Source of the DNA: Candidatus Heimdallarchaeota archaeon | GTDB taxonomy: Archaea; Asgardarchaeota; Heimdallarchaeia; Heimdallarchaeales; JAJRWK01 | DNA: 38,884 bases | Assembly (NCBI GenBank): GCA_027001645.1 | Contig: JALTMP010000316.1 | Coordinates: 1 to 38,884 of the forward strand | Reading direction: 5' to 3' | Shown: positions 28,108 through 37,694 of the stretch, piece after piece | Layout of the letters: every line of letters starts with the position of its first letter | How positions within the stretch are numbered: the stretch's first letter is position 1 | Position numbers and translations under genes: made by a program | The notes under the pieces: model-generated | What the model was told of the DNA's origin: nothing | The model's input: only the letters and a program-made list of their open reading frames with translations | Database searches by the model: none

Positions 28108-29223
28108 GTGAGTTTGGAGAAATCCAGTTCAGTCAAGAACAATTTGTTAAACAAAAGGAATGCTGGCTATGTTGCAATGGGGATTGTGGTGTTATTCACC
28201 ATTTATTCCTTCACCGTGGGGCCATATTCACTAGTTGTCATTGTGAATGAGGATCTAAACTCGATGTATCCCGGCTATTTCCAAGGAGATATTTTCATCA
28301 TAAAAGAGAAACCGGCATCTGAAATTAAAATTGGAGATGTAATCGTTTACCGAAATCAAATCTCAAATGCGCCATTAATTATTCATCGTGTTATTGAAAT
28401 AGTTGAATTATCGATAAATGGTGAAACACGGTTATTTTTCAGAGTCAAAGGAGACAATCCCATTGAGAATTCGGTTCCTGACAACACTGTTCTCGGAGGA
28501 GGCCTCATATCCTATGATTCAATCGTTGGAGTTGTGATATCAAGACTCCCTTGGCTGGGAGAGATCAGCCTAATTCGATCCGATTCCACTCAAAACACTG
28601 CAATGGTCTATATTTCCACAATACTGGGATTCTTGGCGCTAATGTTTTGGCCTGAATCGAAGCCCGAACCCGTCGATGAAGAGTCTGATGCAGACAGACC
28701 ATCTCCGTCCGCAGAGCATAGACACTCTTCCCCGTTAAAGTCCAAAACTTCGTGGAAAGAATTGATTACCAAGAATAGAAAATTCCAAGTGGTGGCATTT
28801 GTTCTTATTATCGCCCTTCTTCTGAGTTTACTTCTAGGCGCTTGGGCTGTAGGATTTTTCGGCTTTACCACTTCAGGAGAACTTCGCTCAGTAGAGATCG
28901 GAGTTCAAACAAATCTCAAATCTCAAGTCGAAACACTTAGCATTAATCGGCTGTATTTCCAAGTCTCGGTTTCCTTTTCTTTCTCAGGAGCACCAGCAAA
29001 GCCATACATTGAAGTTAGAATTCTTTCTGCTCAAGACAACGTTCTTCATACTATGAAGTGGACGCTTCTGCGCCCTATCAAAGGTACTCTCACAACAGGG
29101 ATTGGAATCTCGCTTAGCCCAGATATTGTGGGTCAAGTGGCAAAGGTACAAGTCCTTTTGTTCGTGAATTCCCCATTTGGATTGCGCATTGTTGATCAAA
29201 GCACAATTTCTTTTCTCGCATAA
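28108..29223 (+). CDS. Archaeal/ER (Sec11)-type signal peptidase I with C-terminal extension
   Basis: NSMYPGYFQGDIFII (SMxP), GDVIVYR, IIHRVIEI, FRVKGDNP; later TM plus beta-rich domain. GTG start. Confidence 0.86.
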   Translation: MSLEKSSSVKNNLLNKRNAGYVAMGIVVLFTIYSFTVGPYSLVVIVNEDLNSMYPGYFQGDIFIIKEKPASEIKIGDVIVYRNQISNAPLIIHRVIEIVELSINGETRLFFRVKGDNPIENSVPDNTVLGGGLISYDSIVGVVISRLPWLGEISLIRSDSTQNTAMVYISTILGFLALMFWPESKPEPVDEESDADRPSPSAEHRHSSPLKSKTSWKELITKNRKFQVVAFVLIIALLLSLLLGAWAVGFFGFTTSGELRSVEIGVQTNLKSQVETLSINRLYFQVSVSFSFSGAPAKPYIEVRILSAQDNVLHTMKWTLLRPIKGTLTTGIGISLSPDIVGQVAKVQVLLFVNSPFGLRIVDQSTISFLA

Positions 29224-29420
29224 TTTAAACCCATCTTAGAAAAGTTCTTACTTTTTGGTCGTCAAAATTGACTTCGCTGTCACGGGCTCATTCCTAAAAA
29301 AACGAGGTTTTTCGGGGCTGTGTTTGAAAGGGCTGGAATGAATATCTATAAAGCTTATATTTTGGTGCCGTTAATCTTAACATGACTTTTCCTTAAGAGG
29401 AAGGAGAAGGTGAAGGAACC

Positions 29421-30008
29421 ATGTTTAAATTAATGAAATCATTAGATAGAAAAGGAGTTTCTCCAGTTGTTGCTACTGTTCTACTTATCGCTTTAACAGT
29501 GGCTGCTGGAGCAGTGATCTGGGTTGTTGTTAATAATTATTTAAGCAATACCACTGGCACTGCAACTGTTACTGCCTCTTGGACGAATGGCGTTATCCAA
29601 CAAGATAGCGACAGCCATAACAATATCATCCAGCTTGACTTCACAATCACAGTAGACGGAGCAGATTCGGTAATCATAGAAAACATCTATCTCAAGAACA
29701 CTGCAAACAACTGGTACTACAGAGCCGCAAACCGCAATTTTGGTGGAACGGATTATTGGAATTCCTATCCCACCAATACTTTTTCGTCATATTCAGAGAG
29801 CACTCGCACAGTTCAAGGTTCAAGAACCTATAACGATCTAGATTTCGCCTACACAGGTGGCTCAGCAACAAATAATTTCGCACACACCAGTCTAAATCTT
29901 GACGGCAACACCATCTACACCTGGGAAGTATGGATTGAATGGAGACTCCCTGGTGAGAGTGGATCCACCCTAGTAAAGGTCGGTACTCTCAGCACACCCT
30001 TTGCCTAA
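29421..30008 (+). CDS. Archaeal type IV pilin-like protein
   Basis: RKGVSPVVATVLLIALTVAAGAVIWVVVNNYL class III signal peptide/pilin N-terminus. Confidence 0.88.
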   Translation: MFKLMKSLDRKGVSPVVATVLLIALTVAAGAVIWVVVNNYLSNTTGTATVTASWTNGVIQQDSDSHNNIIQLDFTITVDGADSVIIENIYLKNTANNWYYRAANRNFGGTDYWNSYPTNTFSSYSESTRTVQGSRTYNDLDFAYTGGSATNNFAHTSLNLDGNTIYTWEVWIEWRLPGESGSTLVKVGTLSTPFA

Positions 30009-30170
30009 TTCATGAGACACAGTCTATTTTAACCCCCAATTCTCCTCCTTCTTTTGAGTGTTCGTAATTCTTTTAGAGGAACTCTTTTGCAACTTGCTTT
30101 TCTTTATTCTAGTGTCTTCAGCAAAAAGCATTATAACTACTGTTCTAAGCGAAAAGCGTAGAACGGTGCA

Positions 30171-30728
30171 ATGCTCATGAACTCCTCTCGCACAAAACTC
30201 CTAACAATAATTTTTCTGACCGTCTTACTCGCTAGTTTTTCAACATCAATGGCAGTGGAAAAACCGACTCCCGCATTTGGGGCTCTTGATGTATCCAAAT
30301 ACATTGAGAAAACTGAACTTAGAGTCGGTGAACAAACCATTGCTCTCGTCAATATCACCAATTATGGAAATACCTCTGCATACAACGTCACCATCGAAGA
30401 ACCAAAGACCCCAGGAGGCGTCATCAAACTCGAAAATACTCCACACATCGACTTCATTGAAGAATTAAAACCCAATGCATCTTACGTTTACTACTTTCAA
30501 TTCAAACTTGTCGAGGAAGAAAAGGTCTTCATTCCTCCGACAAAAATCACTTGGAATGACATTAATGGTACAGAATATGAGGCCAGTTCTCAAGGCTATT
30601 TCTTATCTCCCGTTGTTGAAAGACAGCAAACCAGTGAGGGAAGATACTGGCTTTACTTATCGCTGATTTCAGCAGGAATTATTGCTCTTCCAACCATTCC
30701 ATTTCTACTCATTCGCTACAAAAAGTGA
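30171..30728 (+). CDS. Secreted/membrane-anchored protein resembling TRAP-beta (SSR2)
   Basis: Signal peptide; 'DVSKYIEKTELRVGEQTIALVNITNYGNTSAYNVTIEE...IEELKPNASYVYYFQFKL...' domain; C-terminal TM 'IIALPTIPFLLIRYKK'. Confidence 0.65.
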   Translation: MLMNSSRTKLLTIIFLTVLLASFSTSMAVEKPTPAFGALDVSKYIEKTELRVGEQTIALVNITNYGNTSAYNVTIEEPKTPGGVIKLENTPHIDFIEELKPNASYVYYFQFKLVEEEKVFIPPTKITWNDINGTEYEASSQGYFLSPVVERQQTSEGRYWLYLSLISAGIIALPTIPFLLIRYKK

Positions 30729-30747
30729 AAGCAACAAAACATAATCG

Positions 30748-31734
30748 GTGCTACATATGAGTCTATCAAATATCGCTAACGACCCTAATAAGCGAATGAT
30801 ATTATTCGGTGGAAAAGGTGGAGTTGGAAAAACAAGCATTAGCTCGGCAACAGCGATCTACCTAGCAGAACAAGGAGACAAAGTTCTGATAATAAGTACT
30901 GATCCGGCTCATTCGCTGAGTGATGCATTCTCTCAAGATTTATCTGGTGGCGAAGTCATTCAAATAGAAGGTGTCGATGGCGATCTTTGTGGTCTTGAGA
31001 TCAGCCCTGAGAAAGGAACCGAAGAAGTAAAACACATGTTGGAAGAAGAAGGAGTGTCAGATGAGCTGAATCAATCCCTTAGCATGCTTGGCTTGGACGA
31101 TCTTACCAGTGATTTGCATCAAAACACACCACCAGGGATGGACGAAGCAGTAGCACTTTCCCAAGTCATGCAAATAGCAAGACAGGGCGATTATGATCGC
31201 ATCATTCTCGATACTGCCCCAACAGGTCATACTATTCGCTTGCTTTCACTTCCCGAATTCCTTGACAGTTTCTTAGGAAGACTTCTCAAAATGCGTGTCA
31301 AACTTAGCAATACCCTCGCTTTCTTCAAATCGATGGTTGGCATGGAAGCAGAAAAGGATCGCTCAGTAGAGATTATGGAGAAACTCAAGGAGAATATTCT
31401 TCAAATTAGAGAGGACTTGCAAAACCATACCGAAACAGAATTCGTAGTTGTTTCCATTCCAACACTCATGTCCGTTTATGAGAGTGAAAGACTCTTGGTA
31501 GCACTAACAGAACAAAACATTCTAGTTAGAAATGTAGTAATTAATCAAATCATGCCCAGAAATGAGAGCTGTCCTTTCTGTTCTGCCAGATACCATAGTC
31601 AGCAAGAGGTTTTGGAATACGCACGCCAAGTATTCTCCGATTACGTCCAAACAGAACTGCCTTACCTTGCAGAAGAAGTTAAGGGCGTTGAAAAGCTCCG
31701 AAAGCTAGCAAGTATGATCTTTTCAGACGCTTGA
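30748..31734 (+). CDS. Get3/ArsA-family ATPase
   Basis: Deviant Walker A FGGKGGVGKTS, STDPAHSLSDAF, DTAPTGHTIRLL, C-terminal CPFC of the Get3 type. Likely start is the ATG at 30757. Confidence 0.92.
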   Translation: MLHMSLSNIANDPNKRMILFGGKGGVGKTSISSATAIYLAEQGDKVLIISTDPAHSLSDAFSQDLSGGEVIQIEGVDGDLCGLEISPEKGTEEVKHMLEEEGVSDELNQSLSMLGLDDLTSDLHQNTPPGMDEAVALSQVMQIARQGDYDRIILDTAPTGHTIRLLSLPEFLDSFLGRLLKMRVKLSNTLAFFKSMVGMEAEKDRSVEIMEKLKENILQIREDLQNHTETEFVVVSIPTLMSVYESERLLVALTEQNILVRNVVINQIMPRNESCPFCSARYHSQQEVLEYARQVFSDYVQTELPYLAEEVKGVEKLRKLASMIFSDA

Positions 31735-31778
31735 ATAAGAAATGCAACGAATTCTTTGTTTCCCCGCCACGCTTACTA

Positions 31779-31795
31779 CATTCATTCATTCATTC
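31779..31795. repeat. Short tetranucleotide tract (CATT)4
   Basis: cattcattcattcattc in an intergenic region. Confidence 0.7.
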
Positions 31796-31891
31796 GCGTG
31801 AAAGTTAAGTCACAGGTCTCATCCAATCTACAAGTTTGAGATTCTGTTCTCGGATCAAAAATTCTATCTAGTTACCTTTTCTCCCAATCTT

Positions 31892-33217
31892 GTGGATTTT
31901 AGATTCGGAGAACTACATTACAATGAAATCCTTGGACTTTCATCCTTTCAATTCTTGATTTCTTTTAGAAGATCTGTTTTTTTCACTTTTCTTTCAATCT
32001 ACATGTACTTCGAGCTTGGAGTCAGTGCTACGCTCACTTCTTCAATGTTTTTCTGGTCGATGCTCGCGTCTAGTCTTTCTCAAACTCTTGTCTGGGGAAG
32101 AGTGTCTGATCGATTTAAGATCCGAAGGGATCTTATAGTAATAGGAGAAGTTTTCGCGGCCTTTGCCCACATTTTGTTATTCGAAGCACACAAGTTTGCC
32201 TATGAACAGATAGGAGCTGTTGAAAGTGGAATCGTGATCATAATAGGAATGACCATTATTGAATTCATTTGGAGCTCAAGCAACGTTGGTTGGTCTGCTC
32301 TTTTCGCCGATCTGACAACAGAAAAGACCCGTTCTAAACTGATTGGCGTTTTGTCTTCGCTGGGCGGTGCGGGAACTATTGTCGGATCGTTTCTAGCTGC
32401 ATATTTATATAATCAACCAAACGCGGGCGAGGGATTTAGAAGTGGAACCATTTTCTATGCAACTGCGATTCTTATTATGGTTTCTGCTATTCTCGTAAGA
32501 GTCCTATTGCCAGAACCCCTAAGAGATCAGAGAAGAATCCATAAAGAAATAGTGAAATCATCTACAAGAGAACAAAAACTGCCTCGAATGTATTATTTCT
32601 TTATAATCGCAAGCACGATCTATTTCATTGGCCTTTATTCATTTTTCATTCCTGTTGTACTCTACGCGAGGCTACCCTCAACATTCGGGGCTTCAGAAAC
32701 ACAAATTGCGTTACTAAGATCTTCTGGAGCGCTGGCAACAATGGCGATTGGGCCGGTCGTTTCCATTATCGCAACTAAGTTTGGAGCAAATAAAGGAATC
32801 TTATTCAGCACCTTGTTTGTTGCAGCTTCTGTTCCATTCTTCATCCAAACCAACAATTATGGCACTTATCTTGTCTTTGTTATGCTTCTAAGTGGAATGA
32901 CAAATGCTGCTTCACAATTCTCCTACTTGATTGCAGCAAGAATCATTCCACGAGAAATTCGAGGGAAAGGATTTGGCTACTATAATGGTCTTATTTTCTT
33001 CTCATTTGGTGCAGGTGGGCTCTTAATCACCGGCCCGATTATTGACTATACTCTTAAGCTTGGTTTTTCTGAAAAACAATCATTTCAATGGGCATTCATA
33101 GGAGCGCTTATCGCAACGCTTATCGGCCTTGTCATGCACTTCCCGGTCTTCTCGAAGTATCCTGACCAAACATCATTAGATGAAAGCAAAGTACTGTCCG
33201 AAGCAGTAGATTATTGA
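31892..33217 (+). CDS. MFS transporter
   Basis: 441 aa, about 12 TM, 'WGRVSDRFKIRRDLIVIGEV' and 'LFADLTTEKTRSKLIGVLSSLGGAGTIVGSFLA'. Confidence 0.87.
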   Translation: MDFRFGELHYNEILGLSSFQFLISFRRSVFFTFLSIYMYFELGVSATLTSSMFFWSMLASSLSQTLVWGRVSDRFKIRRDLIVIGEVFAAFAHILLFEAHKFAYEQIGAVESGIVIIIGMTIIEFIWSSSNVGWSALFADLTTEKTRSKLIGVLSSLGGAGTIVGSFLAAYLYNQPNAGEGFRSGTIFYATAILIMVSAILVRVLLPEPLRDQRRIHKEIVKSSTREQKLPRMYYFFIIASTIYFIGLYSFFIPVVLYARLPSTFGASETQIALLRSSGALATMAIGPVVSIIATKFGANKGILFSTLFVAASVPFFIQTNNYGTYLVFVMLLSGMTNAASQFSYLIAARIIPREIRGKGFGYYNGLIFFSFGAGGLLITGPIIDYTLKLGFSEKQSFQWAFIGALIATLIGLVMHFPVFSKYPDQTSLDESKVLSEAVDY

Positions 33218-33268
33218 TCGCGACATTGACTGGGAAATAGATAATAATTTTTCAAACAACTTTTCGCC

Positions 33269-34297
33269 ATGATCGATTTGAGAAGTGATACGGTTACCTT
33301 ACCTACAAAAGAAATGCTAGAATCTGTCCTCGAAGCCAGACTTGGTGATGATGTTAGTCGAGAAGATGAAACAGTAAACACTTTGGAGGAAACTGCCGCA
33401 AAGCTGTTGGGAAAAGAGGCAGGCTTGCTAGTTACGAGTGGAACACAGGGAAATCTTGTAAGCATCATGACTCATACAACCCCTGGTGACGAGGTCTACA
33501 TGGAAGCTGAAAGTCATGTCTATTATTACGAGGTAGGTGGACTATCAGCTATTGCTGGAGTAATTCCTCACTTGATTCCAGGAAATAGAGGACAAATCCC
33601 TCCCGAGACTCTCGAAGAAGAATTGCGACCGCCAAACATTCACTTTCCCAATCCCCGCCTAGTTGTCATAGAAAACACACATAATAGGGCCGGAGGAACA
33701 GTCATTCCACAAGAGAACATCAAAGCTATTGCAGACATTAGTCACGACCGCGGTCTTTCATTGCACATAGATGGTGCGAGAATCTTCAATGCTGCAGTTG
33801 CTCTAAACGTAGATGTTGCAAAACTAGTAGAACCAGCAGATTCCATCACCTTTTGTCTTTCTAAAGGATTGTCTGCTCCTGTTGGGTCTGTAATTGTTGG
33901 TTCTGAGGAATTCATAGAAAAAGCAAGGAAATACAGAAAAATGTTAGGAGGAGGCATGAGACAAGCCGGCATCATTGCAGCACCTGGTCTTGTAGCCTTG
34001 AAAACAATGATCGAGAGGTTACGAGAAGATCACGAAAACGCCAGGATTCTTGCCGAAAACCTCACATCGATTGAAAACTTGAAGGTGTGGCCCGTGGAAA
34101 CAAACATCGTGATCGTGGATCTGGCTAATACTGGATATCAATCTACTGATTTTCTCCAGAAACTAGAACAAAGAGGTGTTAGAGCCGTTTCTTTTGGAAA
34201 GACCTTAGTGAGGTTCACGACGCATCGAATGGTTTCCAAAGAAGACGTGTTACAAGCTTTTACCATTGTTGCATCAATTCTTGAATCAAATAATTGA
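33269..34297 (+). CDS. ltaE: Low-specificity threonine aldolase
   Basis: MIDLRSDTVTLPTKEM, SGTQGNLVSIMTH, LHIDGARIFNAAVAL, SFCLSKGLSAPVGSV-like PLP site. Confidence 0.93.
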   Translation: MIDLRSDTVTLPTKEMLESVLEARLGDDVSREDETVNTLEETAAKLLGKEAGLLVTSGTQGNLVSIMTHTTPGDEVYMEAESHVYYYEVGGLSAIAGVIPHLIPGNRGQIPPETLEEELRPPNIHFPNPRLVVIENTHNRAGGTVIPQENIKAIADISHDRGLSLHIDGARIFNAAVALNVDVAKLVEPADSITFCLSKGLSAPVGSVIVGSEEFIEKARKYRKMLGGGMRQAGIIAAPGLVALKTMIERLREDHENARILAENLTSIENLKVWPVETNIVIVDLANTGYQSTDFLQKLEQRGVRAVSFGKTLVRFTTHRMVSKEDVLQAFTIVASILESNN

Positions 34298-34381
34298 TTT
34301 GCTTCAGAAATTTCCTATTCTTTTATCGTGATTTTTTGTCTTTGTCGAGAAACCTTGTTATAAGAGGACATCCATTATTGG

Positions 34382-35149
34382 TTGATCAATATGAATTTGG
34401 ATCGAGAATTCGAGGTAGATTATTGGCGCACGGGAATGCATGGCATAGAATTAGGAATCAAAAAGCAACAAGAGCTCATGTCCAAGTCGAGACAGTTCAC
34501 TAAAGATATGGACATTATTGGTCAAGTCATTGAGAAGGATGATACCACTCGGTATCTGGCAATAAGAACTAGCGAATGGGAAGCAAGCCCTGTGGACAGA
34601 AGACTCATCCTCAAGACCTTCACAAAAGGATTGAGCTGGCGAGGGTCATTGGAACAATTGACAGCAAAGACAATGTCCCAATCGATTGCTGCTCGCAAGC
34701 CGTTACCCGTTTTTGTCATTAATCTGAGTGGTACTGATTCACTAATCACCCTAGAACGAGTTAATCGATCTATGTCGTTTGATAAGAAAATATTTGCTTT
34801 CACAATAGTTGATGAAGGAATAGCTCATCCTTTTTATTTTGAAGAAAACCGATTAACTTTTGGAAGCGACTGGACGGTACACAACGCAAAAAAACAAAAG
34901 GTTGCCAATATCAACGGTTCAAAGCTCAATATCGGAGGAAAATTCGTAATAAAAATGGCATCTAAAGGAGTGCCAAATGATCTTGATGATGCAATCATTC
35001 TATTCACTGCAATTGCCAAATTTTACAAGGACGTGGTTAAATCAGTCAAGAAGAGAGTAAAGTATATTCAAAAATCAAAAGACGCATGGATCAAACTGGA
35101 CAGTGATGAGAGGATGCTCTACCGCAATCCTCGAAAAATGACTTATTGA
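34382..35149 (+). CDS. Uncharacterised protein, possible LURP-one/Tubby-like domain
   Basis: Beta-rich segments 'KKIFAFTIVDEGIAHPFYFEENRLTFGSDWTVHNAKKQKVANINGSKLNIGGKFVIKM'. Confidence 0.55.
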   Translation: MINMNLDREFEVDYWRTGMHGIELGIKKQQELMSKSRQFTKDMDIIGQVIEKDDTTRYLAIRTSEWEASPVDRRLILKTFTKGLSWRGSLEQLTAKTMSQSIAARKPLPVFVINLSGTDSLITLERVNRSMSFDKKIFAFTIVDEGIAHPFYFEENRLTFGSDWTVHNAKKQKVANINGSKLNIGGKFVIKMASKGVPNDLDDAIILFTAIAKFYKDVVKSVKKRVKYIQKSKDAWIKLDSDERMLYRNPRKMTY

Positions 35150-35380
35150 ACAAAATGCTTCCCGAATGATCTACTGCTTTCCAAAAGTCAACCGATTTTT
35201 CCTTTTCTTTTCACATCGTTATTTTCCTTCCTTCAAATTCACGCAAGAGTTAAAAAAACTGGGCTGTAATTACTTTTCAGTAGAACTATCCACGATCATT
35301 GATCAAATTCCGAGTAACAAAAGACCGATCATAATGTGACTCGTGGGAAAGCAACAAAATAAAGTGCGAGGAGAATAAAA

Positions 35381-37267
35381 ATGGCATTCTATAGCCAAAT
35401 CCGATTTATACTCTTGATTTCGTTCATTGTAATAATTACGTCTTTCGCGATCACATCCACCGCCCCTATCTATTTCGACCGAACAGAGATTGCTCCAAGG
35501 CAAGAAGCTGCCAACATCAACACGGAGATTTTTGAAAAACTCCTAGAGTTTCGGACAGTTACTCTGAGAATCCTGTATGAAAGCTATGCAACCTTCACTA
35601 CGAAAAGTATCGGAACCGAAAGTACGTTCGTTAGATCATCAATTCTGGATGATATTCTCCTTGCATATTCCGAGTTCATAGATACAGCCGAGAAACGAAG
35701 CAAAATCCAGGACGACTTTTCAAACAACTTCACGATTGCAGTAGAAGACATTAGGCAAACATTCACGGAAGAAATCGATATTATCTTTGATTATCTTTAT
35801 GCCGTAGAATCCAGAATTCAACAAATAATTGGTCTAAACAAGATCAGCTATGATTCAGTATCGCATATTCAAGAGGAAATTGATGGCAATGATACTATTA
35901 TTCAAGAATGGCTTAATAATCGAACTACTTATGCTAACAAAATCGTGGGCGTAAACCAGACCGAAACGCTAAGAATACTTAATTCAACAATTATTATCTC
36001 ACAACTTTGGAGTGACGTTCAAATAAAAGCGAAGGCTGAATTATCCAATCTTCTAGCCCTATCAGTAGAAAGCTTCACCGAAGAACAAGTAGGTCAAATA
36101 AGGGATAATCTTGCCACTAGTTTAACAGGAATAAGCTCCACTTATACAAACGCGAGCGTTGAGATATTAAATTCAACAGAAAAAGCATTTCTAGACCCGT
36201 TTTTCATCGATCTCGTCGATGACATCATTGAGGATTCTCAAATTATTTCCCAGAATCTTCTTGACATTCTCACACTCACAAAAGATATTGGTAGAATCAC
36301 CAGCAGTGCCAGTACTGGAATTCCTGGTAGTCTTGGCAATCTTGTCGATAAACTAGATACTCTTGCTTCACTATTGCAAGAAGATGTGCAAAGAAAGCGT
36401 CAAGAAGTGGATTTCCAAAAACAGCAAACACAACAAACAATCCTAACGGTGAATATCGTTACTATCATTATTGTTGCGTTCCTTATTGCGATAAGTAGTG
36501 CCAAGATCATACCCCCATTAGGTGATCTAAGAAAGAAAGCGACCATGCTCTCTCAAGGTAATCTCAGAGTAGACCTCTTCAATCCAACGGGTAGCGATGA
36601 GCTCTCCGAAGTACAACAAGCTTTTGACATGATGGTTCTGTCCATGAAAGAAGTCATCCATCAAGGCCAAGAAGTAGCTGAACGAGTTGCTGGGATTTCT
36701 GAAGAATTAGCTGCGGCATCTGAACAAGCTTCTTCCAGTGTGCAAGAGGTGTCAGCAACAGTTTCAGAGATCAGCTATGGCGCCAGTGAACAAACTGAAA
36801 TGGTTAATCGCGTCTCCGAGCAATTGCAAGAACTGATTGCTTATGTGAGTGATGCGTCAGAAAAAATCACTGATGCGGCGGAATTTGTTCGAAAGGTATC
36901 CAAAAGATCGAACATTCTCGGACTCAACGCTTCAATTGAGGCTGCAAAAGCAGGGATCTACGGAAGGGGATTCGGAATTGTTGCCCAAAGCATCAGAGAA
37001 CTGGCTGATGATACGAAAAGCCGTGCTGAAGAGATAGCGGATCTAGTGGACACCATTAATCGAACGTTAAAACAGACCGTGGAGGACGTTGCAAGCGCAG
37101 TGGAAAGAGTTCGTGAAGTGGCCGAAGAAAACGCCGCAGGTTCAGAAGAGGCTAATGCAGCATCTGAAGAACAAACTGCGATGATGGAAGAAGTTAGTAG
37201 CACTGCGAATGAATTGTCTAACCTCTCTCAAGAACTCATCAAAGTCCTTTCTAAATTCGAGACATAA
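35381..37267 (+). CDS. Methyl-accepting chemotaxis-like transducer
   Basis: Two TMs around a large sensory region, HAMP, MCP signalling hairpin 'SNILGLNASIEAAKAGIYGRGFGIVAQSIRELADDTKSRAEEI'. Confidence 0.9.
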   Translation: MAFYSQIRFILLISFIVIITSFAITSTAPIYFDRTEIAPRQEAANINTEIFEKLLEFRTVTLRILYESYATFTTKSIGTESTFVRSSILDDILLAYSEFIDTAEKRSKIQDDFSNNFTIAVEDIRQTFTEEIDIIFDYLYAVESRIQQIIGLNKISYDSVSHIQEEIDGNDTIIQEWLNNRTTYANKIVGVNQTETLRILNSTIIISQLWSDVQIKAKAELSNLLALSVESFTEEQVGQIRDNLATSLTGISSTYTNASVEILNSTEKAFLDPFFIDLVDDIIEDSQIISQNLLDILTLTKDIGRITSSASTGIPGSLGNLVDKLDTLASLLQEDVQRKRQEVDFQKQQTQQTILTVNIVTIIIVAFLIAISSAKIIPPLGDLRKKATMLSQGNLRVDLFNPTGSDELSEVQQAFDMMVLSMKEVIHQGQEVAERVAGISEELAAASEQASSSVQEVSATVSEISYGASEQTEMVNRVSEQLQELIAYVSDASEKITDAAEFVRKVSKRSNILGLNASIEAAKAGIYGRGFGIVAQSIRELADDTKSRAEEIADLVDTINRTLKQTVEDVASAVERVREVAEENAAGSEEANAASEEQTAMMEEVSSTANELSNLSQELIKVLSKFET

Positions 37268-37439
37268 AGTATGTTGAACTTGTTTTTCTTCTCTTTCTTC
37301 TTTTTGATTTTATTCCCCTTCACTGTGCTCAAAATTAAAGCAAACTGTTCTCCGTCCACCATTACGTTTATTACTTTGGGATTATGTTTGAATACTGAAG
37401 TTTCATTTCCTTCATGAAAGAAAATTAGGTGCCCGAATA

Positions 37440-37694
37440 ATGGTAGAAATCTCCGTGCAATTGACAGACGATGAATGGAAATTAATCTCGATGCTTGCAT
37501 CGAGCGAGGGAAAAGCTCCTGAAAAAGTTCTAACAGAATTAGTTCAGGAATTCTTGGGGAAAAAAAGAGTAGAAATTGCCATTCAGCAATTGCGCGAAGA
37601 AAAAGTGAGTTTTCGAAGCGCGTGGAAATTAAGCGGCCTCCCCTTACCCAAGTTTATCGAAGAAGTAACCAAGGCCGGCATATCAGTTTCATAA
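37440..37694 (+). CDS. Small RHH/UPF0175-like DNA-binding protein
   Basis: N-term 'EISVQLTDDEWKLISMLASSEGKAPEKVLTELV' RHH-like; C-term 'LREEKVSFRSAWKLSGLPLPKFIEEVTKAGISV' UPF0175-like. Confidence 0.65.
   Translation: MVEISVQLTDDEWKLISMLASSEGKAPEKVLTELVQEFLGKKRVEIAIQQLREEKVSFRSAWKLSGLPLPKFIEEVTKAGISVS

Noticed and set aside
29296-29312. A-run/T-run hairpin after the signal peptidase gene as a terminator
   Set aside because: AAAAA/TTTTT pairing only; too weak to call in an AT-rich region.
29224-29420. Intergenic region before the pilin as a possible ncRNA
   Set aside because: Contains a TATA-like box and ordinary leader sequence; no convincing RNA structure or tRNA-like elements.
31779-31795. 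(CATT)4 tract as a phase-variation or CRISPR-like element
   Set aside because: Too short and intergenic; no spacer structure; likely incidental.
37440-37694. Toxin-antitoxin locus
   Set aside because: No toxin ORF could be identified on either side.
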